Shown one piece after another: positions 12,279-13,139 of a stretch of DNA of 13,139 bases. The position numbers and the translations under genes were made by a program. Positions within the stretch are counted from its first letter, which is position 1, and each line of letters starts with the position of its first letter. Source of the stretch: an uncultured Fusibacter sp. (GTDB taxonomy: Bacteria > Bacillota > Clostridia > Peptostreptococcales > Acidaminobacteraceae); assembly GCA_937958285.1 (NCBI GenBank), contig CALFXQ010000216.1, positions 1-13,139 on the forward strand, written 5' to 3'. The notes beneath the pieces were generated by a model. That model ran no database searches. It was not told the origin of the DNA and saw nothing but the letters and a program-made list of their open reading frames with translations.

Positions 12279-13136
12279 ATGTCAATGTTTTGTTATCAGT
12301 GTCAAGAGGCTATGGGTGGAATCGGCTGTAATAAAGTGGGGATGTGCGGCAAAGACGCACCAACAGCGGCGATTCAAGATTTGCTAATCTATGCATTAAA
12401 AGGTTTAGCTGCTTATTCTTCACAAGCAAGAGCACTTGGATTGGTAGATTACGATACAGATCGCATGATCGTAGATGGCCTTTTCTCTACAATTACAAAT
12501 GCTAACTTCGATGCAGAAGCCCTCAAAAATCGCATTGAAAAAATCCTCTCTAAGAGAGACGCATTAAAAGCAGTATTAGAGGCAGAAGACCAACTCGAAG
12601 TACGTCAGTATCACGACAGCGCAACCATGTCTTTAAGCAGAGATCAGTTTGATGTAAAAGCCGTATCACCAGAAGTTGGTGTACTCGCTACAACGCACGA
12701 AGATGTGCGTTCACTTCGCGAACTTATCATCTACGGTTTGAAAGGTCTCGCTGCATATGCTGAACATGCCATGAATCTCGGAAAAGAAGATCCTGAAATT
12801 TTCTCTTTTGTTGAGCGCGCCTTATTAGCAACACAAGATGATACAATGAGCGCAGACGCCTTAGTCGCTCTTACGTTGGAAACAGGTAAATTCGGCGTTG
12901 ACGTGATGGCGCTTCTAGATAAAGCCAATACAGAAGCCTATGGCAATCCAGAAATTACAGAAGTGAATATCGGCGTAAGCAACAAGCCTGCAATCTTGAT
13001 CTCAGGTCATGACTTAAAAGACATGGAAGAACTATTAAAACAAACTGAAGGCACTGGCGTTGACGTGTATACACACTCAGAAATGCTTCCTGCAAACTAT
13101 TATCCAACGTTTAAAAAATACGACCACCTTATTTGA
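12279..13136 (+). CDS. hcp: Hydroxylamine reductase / hybrid-cluster protein, N-terminal part ending in an in-frame TGA at the window edge
   Basis: Residues 1-285 match the N-terminal half of Hcp (about 550 residues), which reduces NO or hydroxylamine and protects anaerobes from nitrosative stress. The [4Fe-4S] ligands C5-x2-C8-x8-C17-x5-C23 have the spacing of Hcp from strict anaerobes such as Desulfovibrio. Of the hybrid-cluster ligands, H244 (SGHDL) and E268 (HSEMLP) are present; the cysteine ligands and last Glu lie beyond. THGEMLP of the family reads THSEMLP here. The frame ends KYDHLI then TGA (13134-13136) then AAC, where relatives have H-L-V/I-G-N: one G-to-T change turns GGA into stop. 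As the window ends three bases later, I cannot tell a true nonsense mutation from an end-of-contig error. AAGGAGG lies seven bases before the ATG. Confidence 0.9.
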   Translation: MSMFCYQCQEAMGGIGCNKVGMCGKDAPTAAIQDLLIYALKGLAAYSSQARALGLVDYDTDRMIVDGLFSTITNANFDAEALKNRIEKILSKRDALKAVLEAEDQLEVRQYHDSATMSLSRDQFDVKAVSPEVGVLATTHEDVRSLRELIIYGLKGLAAYAEHAMNLGKEDPEIFSFVERALLATQDDTMSADALVALTLETGKFGVDVMALLDKANTEAYGNPEITEVNIGVSNKPAILISGHDLKDMEELLKQTEGTGVDVYTHSEMLPANYYPTFKKYDHLI

Positions 13137-13139
13137 AAC

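Noticed and set aside
13134..13136. TGA in hcp read as selenocysteine
   Set aside because: The family has Gly, not Cys or Sec, at this place, and too little sequence follows to look for a SECIS element. A point change or a base error is simpler.

Overview
The window looks like chromosomal DNA from an anaerobic, AT-leaning Firmicute, most likely of the class Clostridia. The evidence is strong AGGAGG-type ribosome binding sites, a Met-specific T-box leader, a clostridial-type AbrB with a CxxC...CxxC tail, a RecU resolvase, and an Hcp with the N-terminal cysteine spacing of strict anaerobes. I cannot name a species.

Bases 1-9772 follow, with insertions and losses, the conserved Bacillus/Clostridium block ricT-yabB-rsmI-abrB-metS-yabD-rnmV-ksgA. 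It opens with the tail of a RicT-like protein (2-352), then trmN6/yabB (367-1149) and rsmI (1160-1996), ending at a two-way terminator shared with convergent abrB (2062-2304, minus). Between abrB and metG sit three genes foreign to that block: a one-helix membrane protein of DUF948/YtxG type (2574-3065, minus), a succinate-semialdehyde-type aldehyde dehydrogenase (3195-4637, plus) and an unrecognised acidic 133-residue protein (4698-5099, minus). A sigma-A promoter and a complete T-box leader with a Met specifier (about 5260-5540) then drive the tightly packed operon metG-tatD-rnmV-rsmA (5558-9772): methionyl-tRNA synthetase, a TatD nuclease, 5S rRNA maturase M5 and the 16S rRNA dimethyltransferase. 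Its terminator lies inside the 3' end of the convergent recU gene (9748-10281, minus).

Bases 10338-13139 concern redox and nitrosative stress. A small glutaredoxin-like gene has its own consensus promoter and a 5'-end hairpin. After a strong shared terminator comes a CRP/FNR regulator (10715-11383, minus), divergent from an iron-sulfur protein gene (11475-12251) and hcp, the hybrid-cluster protein gene (12279 to window end). This matches the known HcpR/FrdX/Hcp arrangement. A perfect 14-base palindrome sits between the divergent genes, about 41.5 bases before the expected start of the frdX-hcp transcript and on top of the likely regulator promoter, so one site could both activate and autorepress.

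The main oddity is that the hcp frame meets a TGA three bases before the window ends, exactly where the family has a conserved Gly; this is either a nonsense mutation or a contig-edge base error. I saw no rRNA or tRNA genes, CRISPR array, insertion sequence or prophage gene, and no clearly new system. The most distinctive material is regulatory: the HcpR-type operator, the terminator encoded within recU, the textbook T-box and the abrB leader.
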